Shown piece by piece: positions 9,464 to 18,541 of a stretch of 64,000 nucleotides of DNA (its first letter is position 1; the number at the start of each line of letters is the position of its first letter). The notes beneath the pieces were generated by a model. The model had not been told where the DNA came from, did no database searches, and saw nothing but the letters and a program-made list of their open reading frames with translations. Source of the stretch: Pseudomonadota bacterium (GTDB lineage: Bacteria; Pseudomonadota; Gammaproteobacteria; Burkholderiales; Rhodocyclaceae); contig JAFEDJ010000006.1 of NCBI GenBank assembly GCA_018241685.1, forward strand, positions 19,251 through 83,250, read 5' to 3'. The position numbers were made by a program, and so were the translations under genes.

Positions 9464-10851
9464 TCCGCCGCCATTCCCTGACCTTCCGTCTGACCCTGCT
9501 GTTCGCGCTAGCGTCCACCACGGTGCTGTTGGTGCTGGGTTTCATCGTCAAGGCTTCCGTCGAGCAGCATTTTCAGGAGCAGGACATGACGCTGCTGGAA
9601 GGCAAGCTGGAGTTGATCCGCCATGCGCTGGAGAGGGTGCATAGCCCGGACGACCTGGACACGTTGGTGCAGCAGATGGACGATGCGCTGATCGGCCATC
9701 ATGGGCTGGCGGTGGTAGTGACCGGTACCGACGGCCGCACCCTCTTTGCGACCCGCGACAGCCCCTTCCCGCAAATGCTGCTGGAACGGGGTGACAAGCC
9801 GGATGCCGGCCATCCTTTCGTGTGGGAGACGGTGGACGGGGTGCCGTTCCGCGGTATCGTCGGCACGTTGCCCAGCGGTATCGAAGGCGCGCCGCCGGTC
9901 GTCGTCGCGGTGGCTACGGACATTTCCCATCACCGTCATTTCATGGATGGTTTCCTGCACAGCCTGTGGCTGGTGGTGCTCGGTGGCAGCGTCGCTACGG
10001 GGCTGCTTGGTTGGGTGGTAGCCCGCCGTGGCCTGGCGCCGTTGCGGAAAATGGGCGCGCTCGCCGCCCAGGTCAGTGCCCGTAGCCTGGACCGGAGGCT
10101 GTCGGCGGAGGCAGTGCCCGTCGAACTGGCGGAGCTCGCCCGTTCCCTCAATGCCATGCTGGGTCGGCTGGAGGAGTCCTTCCGGCGCCTGTCGGATTTC
10201 TCTTCCGACCTGGCCCACGAGCTGCGCACGCCGATCAGCAACCTGATGACCCAGACCCAGGTGGCCCTGAGTCGGACGCGCACGGCCGACGAGTATCGTG
10301 AGGTGCTCGAGTCCAACGCCGAGGAGTTCGAGCGCCTGTCGCGGATGATCGGCGACATGTTGTTCCTGGCCAAGGCGGACAACGGCCTGATTGTGCCGGC
10401 CCACGAAACCTTCGAACTGGCCGACGAGGTCGCAGCGCTGTTTGAGTTCTATGGGCCGGTTGCCGATGAACTGCGCGTGGTGCTGCGTCTACAAGGGCGG
10501 GGCACGGCGGGCGGCGATCGTCTGATGTTGCGCCGGGCGGTGGGTAACCTGTTGTCCAACGCCTTGCGTCATACGCCTGAGGGCGGACGTGTCGATGTGA
10601 CGATCGACATCGCTCCGGACGGCATGACCCGCCTCGCGGTGGAGAACAGTGGAGAGCCGATTCCAGCCGAGCATCTGCCACGCCTGTTCGACCGCTTCTA
10701 CCGTGTTGACGCGTCCCGCCACAATGAGGGCGACGGAGCCGGCCTGGGCTTGGCGATCACCCGCTCCATCATCCAGGCCCATGGCGGCACGATCGGGGCT
10801 CGAAGTGTCCCTCAGGGAAATGTCTTCGAGTTCGTTCTCCCACCGGATTGA
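9460..10851 (+). CDS. heavy-metal-type sensor histidine kinase (CusS-like, 463 aa)
   Basis: Inner-membrane kinase starting with GTG at 9460, overlapping the regulator stop by 4 bp. A first membrane helix (about 12-33) and a second (about 165-190) enclose a periplasmic sensor of about 130 residues. HAMP follows, then HisKA with the phospho-acceptor histidine in [13 protein letters not shown], and a HATPase with [15 protein letters not shown] and GAGLGLAI. The order and length match the CusS/IrlS metal sensor family that partners CusR-type regulators. The metal is not readable, and no copper or zinc efflux gene is adjacent, so target genes must lie elsewhere or outside the window. Confidence 0.9.
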   Translation: MIRRHSLTFRLTLLFALASTTVLLVLGFIVKASVEQHFQEQDMTLLEGKLELIRHALERVHSPDDLDTLVQQMDDALIGHHGLAVVVTGTDGRTLFATRDSPFPQMLLERGDKPDAGHPFVWETVDGVPFRGIVGTLPSGIEGAPPVVVAVATDISHHRHFMDGFLHSLWLVVLGGSVATGLLGWVVARRGLAPLRKMGALAAQVSARSLDRRLSAEAVPVELAELARSLNAMLGRLEESFRRLSDFSSDLAHELRTPISNLMTQTQVALSRTRTADEYREVLESNAEEFERLSRMIGDMLFLAKADNGLIVPAHETFELADEVAALFEFYGPVADELRVVLRLQGRGTAGGDRLMLRRAVGNLLSNALRHTPEGGRVDVTIDIAPDGMTRLAVENSGEPIPAEHLPRLFDRFYRVDASRHNEGDGAGLGLAITRSIIQAHGGTIGARSVPQGNVFEFVLPPD

Positions 10852-10982
10852 GTGGAAGCAAGCGCCTGTCGGAGGCACCTTGCGCGCCTTGAAAATTTTT
10901 TTGAAATCCTGTCATCCAGCTTGCTGACGTTTGCGTTAAGGGAGTACAGGTGAGCGATCACCGGATTTAACAGGAGAAGTCG

Positions 10983-11264
10983 ATGGGCAGTTATTGCAAC
11001 GAGTCCTACGCAGAGTTTCTGGATTCCCTCAAGGCCGCGGGCGTCGTGATCCGCAACGAAAGCGAAGTTCGCGAACGTCTGGCAGAGTCCCAGCGCTGGC
11101 GTAGTGCGTTCATGACCTTGGCCGCCAATGGTCGTACGATCGGTATCGAGTTTTCGGTGGATAACAACAGCGCACCGACGGCTGTTCAGCGCATCATGGC
11201 AGCACATGCTTTCCCGGCCGAAAAGGAAGCTGCGTTCCTCGCCCAGCTCACCGCCGACCGTTAA
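10983..11264 (+). CDS. hypothetical protein (93 aa)
   Basis: Unrecognised cytosolic protein of 93 residues with mixed alpha/beta composition and a single cysteine near the N-terminus (MGSYCNESYAEF). An AGGAGAAG sequence lies just upstream of the ATG at 10983. It has its own 130-bp upstream region and is followed by a strong terminator hairpin at 11311-11347, so it appears to be an independently transcribed single gene. No signal peptide, membrane helix or known motif was seen. Confidence 0.65.
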   Translation: MGSYCNESYAEFLDSLKAAGVVIRNESEVRERLAESQRWRSAFMTLAANGRTIGIEFSVDNNSAPTAVQRIMAAHAFPAEKEAAFLAQLTADR

Positions 11265-11310
11265 GTCGTAACGCACCATCTGCACCGCAAGCGTCTCGCG
11301 GTGCATGGAA

Positions 11311-11347
11311 AAAGCCTCCTACCCGCGCAAAGCGGGCGGAGGTTTTT
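11311..11347 (+). terminator. Rho-independent terminator
   Basis: Stem with arms CCTCC.ACCCGC (from 11315) and GCGGGCGGAGG (to 11342), a short CAAA-type loop, and a six-T run at 11343-11348. It lies 50 bp after the 93-aa gene and terminates rightward transcription. Confidence 0.85.
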
Positions 11348-11375
11348 TATTGCCCGCAACTCTTGAGTTCGGACG

Positions 11376-11404
11376 AAAAAACGGGGGTGATCTGCTCACC
11401 CCCG
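11376..11404 (-). terminator. Rho-independent terminator for exbD
   Basis: GGGGGTGA and TCACCCCC arms (about 11383-11403) around a 5-nt loop; read leftward, the hairpin is followed by a run of T (A-run 11376-11381 on the plus strand). It sits 32 bp past the exbD stop and closes the tonB-exbB-exbD unit. Confidence 0.85.
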
Positions 11405-11435
11405 TTTGTGGGATTGTTGCTTGTATCAGCAGTCT

Positions 11436-11852
11436 TCAATGGGCTCCGGGCTCGGTCACGAAGGCGATCTTGCCCAGTCCCAGGCGGCTGGCCGAGGACA
11501 ACAGTTGGGCAACGTGGTCGTACTCGGCGCGCTTGTCCACCTGCAGATGGAGTTCCGGCTGCGGCTGGCGGGTCGCAACGCCTTCGAGGCGGCTCTGCAA
11601 CTCGTCGGCGGCGACGTTTTCCCCATTCCAGGACAGGCTGCCGTCCGCCTTGATGGACAGGTTGATCTTGTCCGGTTTTACGTCCTCCTGCTGGCTGCTG
11701 GCCTTGGGGAGATCAAGCTTGACCGCGTGGTTGATCACCGGGACGGTGATGATGAAGATGATCAGCAGAACCAGCATCACGTCCACCAGGGGCGTCATGT
11801 TGATCTCCGACATCACCTCGCCATCGTCGTCGAAGTGGCTGCTGAAACTCAT
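11436..11852 (-). CDS. exbD: TonB energy-transduction protein ExbD (138 aa)
   Basis: Inner-membrane proton-channel component that powers TonB. One N-terminal membrane helix begins at PLVDVMLVLLIIFIITVPV and contains the essential aspartate of the PLVDVML motif. The remainder is the periplasmic domain. Length is normal for ExbD. The start overlaps the exbB stop by 4 bp (ATGA). It is the last gene of the leftward tonB-exbB-exbD operon and is followed by a hairpin terminator. Confidence 0.95.
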   Translation of the reverse strand: MSFSSHFDDDGEVMSEINMTPLVDVMLVLLIIFIITVPVINHAVKLDLPKASSQQEDVKPDKINLSIKADGSLSWNGENVAADELQSRLEGVATRQPQPELHLQVDKRAEYDHVAQLLSSASRLGLGKIAFVTEPGAH

Positions 11853-12577
11853 TGCGCTTCCTTCCGGGTCGGCAGGGGATGGATGCTGGCCGGGTTCTTG
11901 CGGACTTTGCCGCCGGTCACCAGGAAGGCGTGGAGGTCATGGGCGAAGTGCTTGAGGCGGGCCAGGATTTCCTTGTTGCCGCGCACCAGGGCGTTGTAGC
12001 CCAGCACGGCAGGAATCGCGACGGCCAGGCCGCCGGCGGTCATCACCAGGGACTCGCCCACCGGGCCGGCAACCTTGTCGAGGGTGGCCTGGCCGGCGGC
12101 GCCGATACCCATCAGTGCGTGATAGATGCCCCACACTGTACCAAACAGGCCGATGAACGGAGCCGTAGCGCCGACCGAGGCCAGGATGGACAGCCCGCCT
12201 TGCATGCGGCCGGTGGAGTCGTCGATGGACTGGCGCATGGTGCTGGTCAGCCAGTCGTTCAGGTTGAGTACGCCATGCAGTTCGTTCTGGTGCGTGACGT
12301 GATGGGCGACGGCTTCGGTACTGCGGCTGGCCAGATCGTGGAAAGGGTTCTCGGCTGAGTTCGGGGCCAGCGCGGCCATGCCGGCGTCCATGCTGGTGGC
12401 GTGCCAGAACTGCTTGGCGGCGGTGCTCATGCGGCGCAGGCGCACGAGGCTCCAGGCCTTGATGAGGATCACCGACCAGGAGGCCAGGGACATCAGCACC
12501 AGGATGATGGCGACACCGTGGGAGACACTGTCACCCTGGGCCCAGATATGGCCGAAACTGAAAGTGGATTCGTTCAT
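11849..12577 (-). CDS. exbB: TonB-system proton channel protein ExbB (242 aa)
   Basis: Multi-pass inner-membrane MotA/TolQ/ExbB-family protein. Membrane helix 1 lies near residues 18-40. The conserved core includes GGLSILASVGATAPFIGLFG and VWGIYHALMGIG, and the last helix contains ESLVMTAGGLAVAIPAVLGYN. With ExbD it forms the proton-driven motor for TonB. It lies 12 bp after tonB and overlaps exbD by 4 bp. Confidence 0.95.
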   Translation of the reverse strand: MNESTFSFGHIWAQGDSVSHGVAIILVLMSLASWSVILIKAWSLVRLRRMSTAAKQFWHATSMDAGMAALAPNSAENPFHDLASRSTEAVAHHVTHQNELHGVLNLNDWLTSTMRQSIDDSTGRMQGGLSILASVGATAPFIGLFGTVWGIYHALMGIGAAGQATLDKVAGPVGESLVMTAGGLAVAIPAVLGYNALVRGNKEILARLKHFAHDLHAFLVTGGKVRKNPASIHPLPTRKEAQ

Positions 12578-12589
12578 GGGAATTCCTTC

Positions 12590-13351
12590 TTAGGACGCGG
12601 GGTTGAGTGTGAAATCGATGGGCACCTTGACGGTGCCGGCAACCGTCTGGTCGCCCTGGCGGGCCGGTACGAAGCGCCAACTGCGAAGGACGGTGTCGCG
12701 GGCGCTTTCGTCCAGGCGCGTGAAGCCGCTGCTCTTGAAGATGCTGACGTCGGTCGGACGTCCGTCGGCACCCACCTGCACCTTGAGCAGCACCCGTCCT
12801 TCTTCGCCCATGCGACGGGACAGGCGCGGGTACTCCGGTGCGGGATTGGATAGATAGGCGGCGTCGAAGCGCGGCGGAACGATCGCCACCGGTGCCTCCT
12901 TGGCCGGAGCCTGGACGGGCGGCGCCGGAGGTGCCGGCTGGGCGGCAGGAGCCGTGGCTTCGACGGCGTTGGTAGCAGTCGCAGCGGAGGTCAGCGTTGG
13001 TTTGCTGGGCGCCACGGTGGGCGGGGCAGGGCGCTGCTTGGCAACGGGTTGCTGCTTGCTGACGGCAGGCTGCTGCGGGCGCGGCTGAGGCGGCTGAGGC
13101 GGCGTCGGCTTCGGGGTGTCGGGTGACACGAGGCTGACCGTCATGTACGGCTGCGGCGGCGTGATCGGCGGGATCGAACTTTCGAACTGGTAGGCGAACA
13201 GCCCCAGCAGCGCCAGGTGCAGAACGACCGCGACGCCGGTGCCCACCATGCTGCGACGCACGGGCAGGGGACTGTCCTGGCGCGAGAGCATCAGGACGGG
13301 GGCGGGCAGGGCTTGTTGCGGGGGAGCCGCCAAGGGCATGGCTGCGTTCAT
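12590..13351 (-). CDS. tonB: TonB protein (253 aa)
   Basis: Periplasm-spanning energy transducer. One N-terminal membrane anchor (GVAVVLHLALLGLFAY, near residues 40-58). A long Pro-rich linker with repeated PQ/PK/AP units follows (about 75-160), then the C-terminal TonB domain (PEYPRLSRRMGEEGRVLLKV...). The C-terminal domain contacts TonB boxes of outer-membrane receptors; the receptor gene is immediately divergent. It is the first gene of its operon, with a consensus promoter at 13504-13532. Confidence 0.95.
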   Translation of the reverse strand: MNAAMPLAAPPQQALPAPVLMLSRQDSPLPVRRSMVGTGVAVVLHLALLGLFAYQFESSIPPITPPQPYMTVSLVSPDTPKPTPPQPPQPRPQQPAVSKQQPVAKQRPAPPTVAPSKPTLTSAATATNAVEATAPAAQPAPPAPPVQAPAKEAPVAIVPPRFDAAYLSNPAPEYPRLSRRMGEEGRVLLKVQVGADGRPTDVSIFKSSGFTRLDESARDTVLRSWRFVPARQGDQTVAGTVKVPIDFTLNPAS

Positions 13352-13484
13352 GTCAGTCTCCAGTCGGGCTTGCTTCCTGGCTGGCTTGCGACATGCTTTG
13401 GGGCAGGTAGCTGGCTGGCTGAGATTTGATGCATCAGCGCACTTCGGACGGTCGGCGAAATCGCCCGACCCAGGATCCCGGAAT

Positions 13485-13507
13485 GCAAATGCGAACGATT
13501 CCTATTA
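13485..13507. promoter_or_regulatory. candidate Fur box
   Basis: The sequence AAATGCGAACGATTCCTATT overlaps the tonB -10 element and resembles degenerate betaproteobacterial/pseudomonad Fur boxes (GAA-n-GATT core). Position between tonB and a TonB receptor fits iron repression of both directions. The match is imperfect, so this is a candidate only. Confidence 0.4.
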
Positions 13508-13532
13508 TATTGACGCTAAATTCCAACGTCAA
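13504..13532 (-). promoter_or_regulatory. sigma-70 promoter of tonB-exbB-exbD
   Basis: Read on the minus strand: -35 TTGACG (13532-13527), exactly 17 bp, then a perfect -10 TATAAT (13509-13504). Transcription would start near 13497 and give a leader of about 145 nt before tonB. The intergenic span 13352-13650 contains no gene; it holds this promoter and the Fur-box candidate. Confidence 0.75.
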
Positions 13533-13650
13533 CGCTTTACCCGTGCGGTCCTTATTGTCTTCTCCCTCACCATCGGGAATTTTTCCCATGGCGCACAGAC
13601 CGACCCTTGCGTAACCTGCGCCCAATCATAAAAGGGAGACAAGCCTCATC

Positions 13651-16161
13651 ATGCAACACGCCCGTCGTCAGCCAGCCCCATTAACTTCCGTGGTTCGCCG
13701 TCCTCGTCTTCACCCCCTTGCACTCGCTGTTCTGGCAACGTTTGCTGCCGGCGCGCAGGCGGACGACGACACCATCGCCCCCACTGTCGTGGTGGTTGGC
13801 CAGACTCCGCTTCCGGGGCTGGAGCTGCCGCTCGCTAAGATCGCTGCCCCGGTGCAGACAGCCACCGACAAGGACATCGAGAAGCGGCGGGCCCTCGATG
13901 TGGCCCAGTTCATGAATCGCCAGCTCAGCGGCGTGCATGTCAATGAGGTGCAGGGCAACCCCTTCCAGGTCGATGTCAATTACCGGGGCTACACCGCCTC
14001 GCCGCTGCTCGGAACGCCGCAGGGCTTGTCGGTCTATCTCGACGGAGTGCGCATCAACCAGCCCTTTGGCGACGTGGTCAGCTGGGATCTGATCCCGAAG
14101 GCGGCAATTGCCTCGATGAACATGATGCCGGGCTCCAACCCGCTGTTCGGCCTCAATACCCTGGGCGGCGCGCTGGCGATCCAGACCAAGGAAGGGCGCA
14201 CCCATCCTGGTACCTCGGTGCAGGTGACCGCGGGCTCCTACGGCCGTCGCTCGGTCGAGTTCGAGCACGGTGGTTTCAACGACAAGGGGCTGGAGTGGTA
14301 TGTCACCGCGAACCAGTTCCACGAGAACGGCTGGCGTACCAACTCGCCGTCCGATGTGCGCCAGGCCTTCGGGAAATTTGGCTGGCAAAACGCCAGGACC
14401 GACCTGGACCTGACCGTGTCCTATGCTGACAACCGCCTCACCGGCAATGGTCTGCAGGAAACGCGTTTCCTCGACCAGGATTACAGCAGCGTCTACACCC
14501 AGCCGGACATCACCAAGAACCGGTCCCTGTTCGTCAACCTGACCGGCAAGCACAGCCTGGACGACACGACGCTACTGTCCGGCAATGTGTATTACCGGAA
14601 GATCAATGCCTCCACCTACAACGGGGACATCAACGAGGGTTCGCTGGATCAGTCGATCTACCAGCCCAGCGCATCGGAACGTGCCGCGCTGGCAGCAGCC
14701 GGCTACTCGGGTTTCCCCACCAGTGGTGCCAACGCCAGCAATACGCCTTTCCCGTCCTGGCGTTGCATCGCCAATGCACTGGCCAACGAAGAGCCCAACG
14801 AGAAATGTACCGGGCTGATCAACCGGACCCGCAGCGATCAGGAGAATCTCGGCTTCTCCGGCCAGGCCTCCTTCTCATCCGATCTGCTCGGGCGCCGCAA
14901 CCTGTTCATCGCCGGTGCCGGTTACGATCAGAGCAATGTGAGCTTCCAGCAGGGCGCCCAGTTCGGATACATAAACCCGGATCGCACGATCACGCCGGTC
15001 AATGCCTTTGCCGACGGTACGCAGAACTCCGAAGATGCCTTCGACTCCCGCGTCAGCCTGAACGGCCACACCCGCACATGGAGCCTGTTCGCCACGGACA
15101 CCCTGTCCATCAACGACTACTGGCATGCGACCGTTTCCGGCCGCTACAACCGGACGACGGTTAAGAATCGGGACAACCTCAATCCGGGCGGCGGCGCCGA
15201 CTCCCTGGACGGCAATCACGTCTTCGACCGTTTCAATCCCGCGGTGGGGCTGAGCTTCGCGCCGTCTCGCGCGTGGAACGCCTATGCCGGTTACACCGAG
15301 GGCAGCCGCACGCCTACGGCGATCGAGTTGGGCTGCGCCAATCCGGACAACCCTTGCAAGCTCCCGAATGCAATGGCGGGTGACCCGCCCCTCAAGCAGG
15401 TCGTGACCAAGACCTGGGATGTGGGCATGCGCGGCCAGATCGGTTCCACCAGCCGCTGGAACGTCGGCCTGTTCCGCTCCGACAACCACGACGACATCCT
15501 GTTCGTCGCCGACCAGCAGGCGGGCTATGGCTACTTCAAGAACTTTGGCGAGACCCGCCGGCAGGGTGTGGAGGCCGGCGGCAGCACCCGCATCGGGCCG
15601 CTCAGCCTGGCCCTCAACTACACCTACCTGGATGCCACCTACCGTACGGCCGAGACCGTCGGCGCCGCGGGCAACAGCACCAACAGCGCCGGCCCGGGCC
15701 TTGAAGGCACGGTGGATATCAAGCCGGGTGACCGCATTCCGCTGATCCCCAAGCACATGATCAAGGCGTCGGCCGATTACGAGTTTGGCGAGGCGCTGTC
15801 GCTGGGCGTGGACCTGATCGGCGTGTCCGGCTCTTATGCGCGGGGCAACGAGAATAATCAACATCAGCCGGATGGCGTCTATTACTTGGGAAGCGGCAAG
15901 TCCGGCGGCTATACGGTGACCAACCTGACTGCCAACTACAAGGTCAATCGCCAGGTGCAGCTGTTCGGGCAGATCAACAATCTGTTCGACCGGGAGTACA
16001 GCACTGCGGCCCAACTCGGCGCTACGGGGTTCTCGAGCACAGGCGGCATCGTTGCGCGGCCCTTCCCGGCGGTGGGCGGCGAGTACCCGCTGGTGAGCTC
16101 CACTTTCCTGGCCCCAGGCGCACCCCGCACTCTGTGGGTCGGCATCCGCTACAGCCTGTAA
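13651..16161 (+). CDS. TonB-dependent outer-membrane receptor (836 aa)
   Basis: Outer-membrane ligand-gated transporter. A signal peptide ends near AGAQA (about residue 37). A TonB-box-like segment TVVVVGQT follows. The plug domain occupies about 60-195 ([43 protein letters not shown]) and the 22-strand barrel the remainder, ending with an aromatic-rich last strand LWVGIRYSL. The ligand is not readable; the adjacent tonB operon and possible Fur box suggest iron or another scarce nutrient. GGGAG lies upstream of the ATG. Confidence 0.93.
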   Translation: MQHARRQPAPLTSVVRRPRLHPLALAVLATFAAGAQADDDTIAPTVVVVGQTPLPGLELPLAKIAAPVQTATDKDIEKRRALDVAQFMNRQLSGVHVNEVQGNPFQVDVNYRGYTASPLLGTPQGLSVYLDGVRINQPFGDVVSWDLIPKAAIASMNMMPGSNPLFGLNTLGGALAIQTKEGRTHPGTSVQVTAGSYGRRSVEFEHGGFNDKGLEWYVTANQFHENGWRTNSPSDVRQAFGKFGWQNARTDLDLTVSYADNRLTGNGLQETRFLDQDYSSVYTQPDITKNRSLFVNLTGKHSLDDTTLLSGNVYYRKINASTYNGDINEGSLDQSIYQPSASERAALAAAGYSGFPTSGANASNTPFPSWRCIANALANEEPNEKCTGLINRTRSDQENLGFSGQASFSSDLLGRRNLFIAGAGYDQSNVSFQQGAQFGYINPDRTITPVNAFADGTQNSEDAFDSRVSLNGHTRTWSLFATDTLSINDYWHATVSGRYNRTTVKNRDNLNPGGGADSLDGNHVFDRFNPAVGLSFAPSRAWNAYAGYTEGSRTPTAIELGCANPDNPCKLPNAMAGDPPLKQVVTKTWDVGMRGQIGSTSRWNVGLFRSDNHDDILFVADQQAGYGYFKNFGETRRQGVEAGGSTRIGPLSLALNYTYLDATYRTAETVGAAGNSTNSAGPGLEGTVDIKPGDRIPLIPKHMIKASADYEFGEALSLGVDLIGVSGSYARGNENNQHQPDGVYYLGSGKSGGYTVTNLTANYKVNRQVQLFGQINNLFDREYSTAAQLGATGFSSTGGIVARPFPAVGGEYPLVSSTFLAPGAPRTLWVGIRYSL

Positions 16162-16177
16162 TCACCAGTCCTGGTTT

Positions 16178-16216
16178 GCGGCAGACGGGTCATAAGACGG
16201 CCCGTCTGCCGCTTTG
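16178..16216 (+). terminator. terminator-like hairpin after the TonB receptor
   Basis: Perfect 12-bp stem, GCGGCAGACGGG (16178-16189) and its complement (16201-16212), with an 11-nt loop, followed by only TTT. It lies 17 bp past the receptor stop. The short T-run makes termination probable rather than certain. The rest of 16217-16443 shows no gene. Confidence 0.65.
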
Positions 16217-16443
16217 CCATGGTGGATGGGGTGGTCTGTACGTCAGCTCAGGGGAGGGGGCGCGATACCACGCTTCCCCGAATGCCCCAAAAGCTGGCAG
16301 GATTCGGCCGACTCATGCAGCCGCCGACAATGCGCTCGTCTGACCGCAACTGCCGTGGCTGTGTCGTGAACCCGGCTGAACTTTCATTGCATGATCTTCG
16401 AAGCATCCCCTCTCTCCACCCGGCTTCGCGGGCAGGAAACACC

Positions 16444-17082
16444 ATGAGCGCGCGCCTGCGCGTGGTCCTCGCGGATGATCATTCCGTCGTCCGCACCGGC
16501 TACCGGCGCCTGCTGGAGCTTGAGCCCGACATGGAGGTCGTGGCCGATTTCGGCGATGCGGATTCCGTCTGCCAATGGTTCGCCGACCACTCGGCCGACG
16601 TCCTGGTCCTTGACCTGTCGATGCCCGGACGTGGCGGCCTGGAGACGCTGGCCCGGGTCAAGGCACGCCAGCCCGGGCTCAGGGTGCTGATCTTCTCGAT
16701 GCACGATAGCGCCTCTATGGTCGGTCAGGCCTTGCGCGCCGGCGCCGATGGCTACCTCACCAAGAGTAGCGAACCCGATGCACTCATCGACGCGGTGCGG
16801 CGGGTATCCCGTGGTGAGCAGGCCCTGGCGCCAGAGATTGCCGACGCGCTATCGTCAGATGGCGGGCACGCGCCACATCTGGCCCTGTCTCCGCGGGAGT
16901 TCGAAATCTTCAGGTTGCTGGCTGCGGGGCGTACGGTGGAGGAGATCGCTGCCCGGCTCTTCCTCAGCGTCAAGACGGTTGCCAATTACCAGACCGCCAT
17001 CCGCCAGAAAACCGGGCTTAATACCGCGCTCGATATGTACCGGCACGCCGAGGCTCACAGGCTGCTTGGCGATACGGAGTAA
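16444..17082 (+). CDS. NarL/UhpA-type response regulator (212 aa)
   Basis: Two-component regulator. The receiver occupies residues 5-120 (RVVLADDHSVVRTG, phospho-acceptor aspartate in VLVLDLSMPGRGGLE, lysine in GYLTKSS). A LuxR-type HTH lies at about 145-205 (LSPREFEIFRLLAAGRTVEEIAARLFLSVKTVANYQ). The start at 16444 matches the receiver; the upstream in-frame extension to 16219 is unlike the family. No histidine kinase is adjacent, so it is an orphan whose partner must be elsewhere. The 3' end converges on lplT. Confidence 0.9.
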   Translation: MSARLRVVLADDHSVVRTGYRRLLELEPDMEVVADFGDADSVCQWFADHSADVLVLDLSMPGRGGLETLARVKARQPGLRVLIFSMHDSASMVGQALRAGADGYLTKSSEPDALIDAVRRVSRGEQALAPEIADALSSDGGHAPHLALSPREFEIFRLLAAGRTVEEIAARLFLSVKTVANYQTAIRQKTGLNTALDMYRHAEAHRLLGDTE

Positions 17083-17149
17083 GGCGAAAGAGGGTCCCGG
17101 AAGGGGGCTGGCGGGAGGGCATTCTTGGGCCGCCCCGCATCGATTCCCC

Positions 17150-18412
17150 TTAGTGGTGGATGTCTTCCAGGCTGGAGACGGAGTCGAACTCGCGCTGGTT
17201 GGCTTCGTGACGGAGCTTCACGAGGTACATGGTTCCCGCCACGAACAGGCCAAAAGCCACGACGACCGTGCTGATCGAGAAGCCGGTACGGATCAGGAAG
17301 GCATAAAGCCCAGTCATCACCAGGATCGATAGGTTCTCGTTGAAATTCTGAACGGCGATGGAGTGGCCCGCTCCCATCAGGATGTGGCCGCGATGCTGGA
17401 GCAGGGCGTTCATCGGCACAACGAAGAAGCCGGACAGCGCGCCGATCAGGACCATCAGCGCCATGGCCAGGTTCATGTCGGTCACGAAGATCATCACATT
17501 GACGATGATCCCCATGATGATGCCGAGCGGGATCACGCGCACCGAGGCCTTCATCGTGACCATCTTGGCGGCCATTACGGCGCCGATCGCCACGCCGACG
17601 GCTACGACGCCCTGCAGCATAGAGGCCCGGGACAGATCCAGGTGCAGCGCCTGTTCCGCCCACTTGATCACGATGAACTGCAGCGTGGCGCCAGCGCCCC
17701 AGAATAGTGTCGTGGTGGCCAGGGAGATCTGCCCCAGCTTGTCGCGCCACAGCAGCTTCAGGCAATGATTGAAATCGTGCAGCAGGTAGATGGGATTCTT
17801 GCGCAGGACCTTGTGGTCAACGCCCGTATCAGGCACCTTGAGGTTGAACAGGGCGGCGGTCAGGTAGAGCAGGCCGACGATGGTCAACGCCATCTCGGGG
17901 ACGGTGTCGATGCCGGTGTCCACATAGGGGAGGTCGATGCCCAGCAGCGTTTGGGAGATGGCAGGCTTGATCAGCATGCCGCCGACCAGGGTACCGAGAA
18001 TGATCGCGCCAACCGTGAGCCCTTCGATCCAGCCATTGGCGACCACCAACAGCCTGTGGGGCAGGTACTCGGTGAGAATCCCGTACTTGGCGGGTGAGTA
18101 GGCCGCCGCGCCCAGGCCGACGATGGCGTACGCCGCCAGCGGATGCAGCCCAAAGAACATCGATGCACACCCGAGTATCTTGATGGTGTTACTGATCAGC
18201 ATCACCCGCCACTTGGGCATGGAGTCGGCAAAGGCGCCGACGAAGGCAGCCAGCAACACATAGGACAGCGTGAAGAAAAGCTTGAGGAGCGGCTCGTATT
18301 CCTGCGGGGCTTGCATCTCCCGCAGTACGTAGATCGAGGCGATCAACAAGGCATTGTCGGCCAGCGCAGAGAAGAACTGCGCCGCCATGATCATGTAGAA
18401 ACCGAAAGGCAT
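17150..18412 (-). CDS. lplT: lysophospholipid transporter LplT-like (420 aa, MFS)
   Basis: Major-facilitator protein with about twelve membrane helices, opening with FYMIMAAQFFSALADNALLIASIYVL, which is characteristic of LplT. LplT flips lysophospholipids into the cytoplasm for re-acylation. Unlike the enteric arrangement, no acyltransferase (aas) is fused or adjacent. The start at 18412 (MPFGFYM) matches family N-termini; the frame extends to 18523 with unrelated basic sequence. The upstream neighbour is a divergent LysR gene. Confidence 0.85.
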   Translation of the reverse strand: MPFGFYMIMAAQFFSALADNALLIASIYVLREMQAPQEYEPLLKLFFTLSYVLLAAFVGAFADSMPKWRVMLISNTIKILGCASMFFGLHPLAAYAIVGLGAAAYSPAKYGILTEYLPHRLLVVANGWIEGLTVGAIILGTLVGGMLIKPAISQTLLGIDLPYVDTGIDTVPEMALTIVGLLYLTAALFNLKVPDTGVDHKVLRKNPIYLLHDFNHCLKLLWRDKLGQISLATTTLFWGAGATLQFIVIKWAEQALHLDLSRASMLQGVVAVGVAIGAVMAAKMVTMKASVRVIPLGIIMGIIVNVMIFVTDMNLAMALMVLIGALSGFFVVPMNALLQHRGHILMGAGHSIAVQNFNENLSILVMTGLYAFLIRTGFSISTVVVAFGLFVAGTMYLVKLRHEANQREFDSVSSLEDIHH

Positions 18413-18490
18413 CGCTGGGATACGAGAGCGCGGTGATTTATTTTTTGGACCGCGCTTTATACCACGAAGGTTGTGACCTCTTCTGGCGAC

Positions 18491-18510
18491 TGGATCAATG
18501 TTGTGATCCA
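18491..18510. promoter_or_regulatory. candidate LysR-type operator between lplT and the LysR gene
   Basis: Perfect inverted repeat TGGATCA (18491-18497), 6 bp, TGATCCA (18504-18510), 31 bp before the LysR start. A TATACA sequence follows at 18517. Position in a divergent regulator intergenic region fits autoregulation by the LysR protein. Confidence 0.45.
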
Positions 18511-18541
18511 ATAGGGTATACATAAACCGGATTTATGAGTC

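Noticed and set aside
16219..16443. Extension of the NarL-type regulator
   Set aside because: Extra 75 residues do not resemble a receiver and the region holds a hairpin; the receiver begins at 16444.
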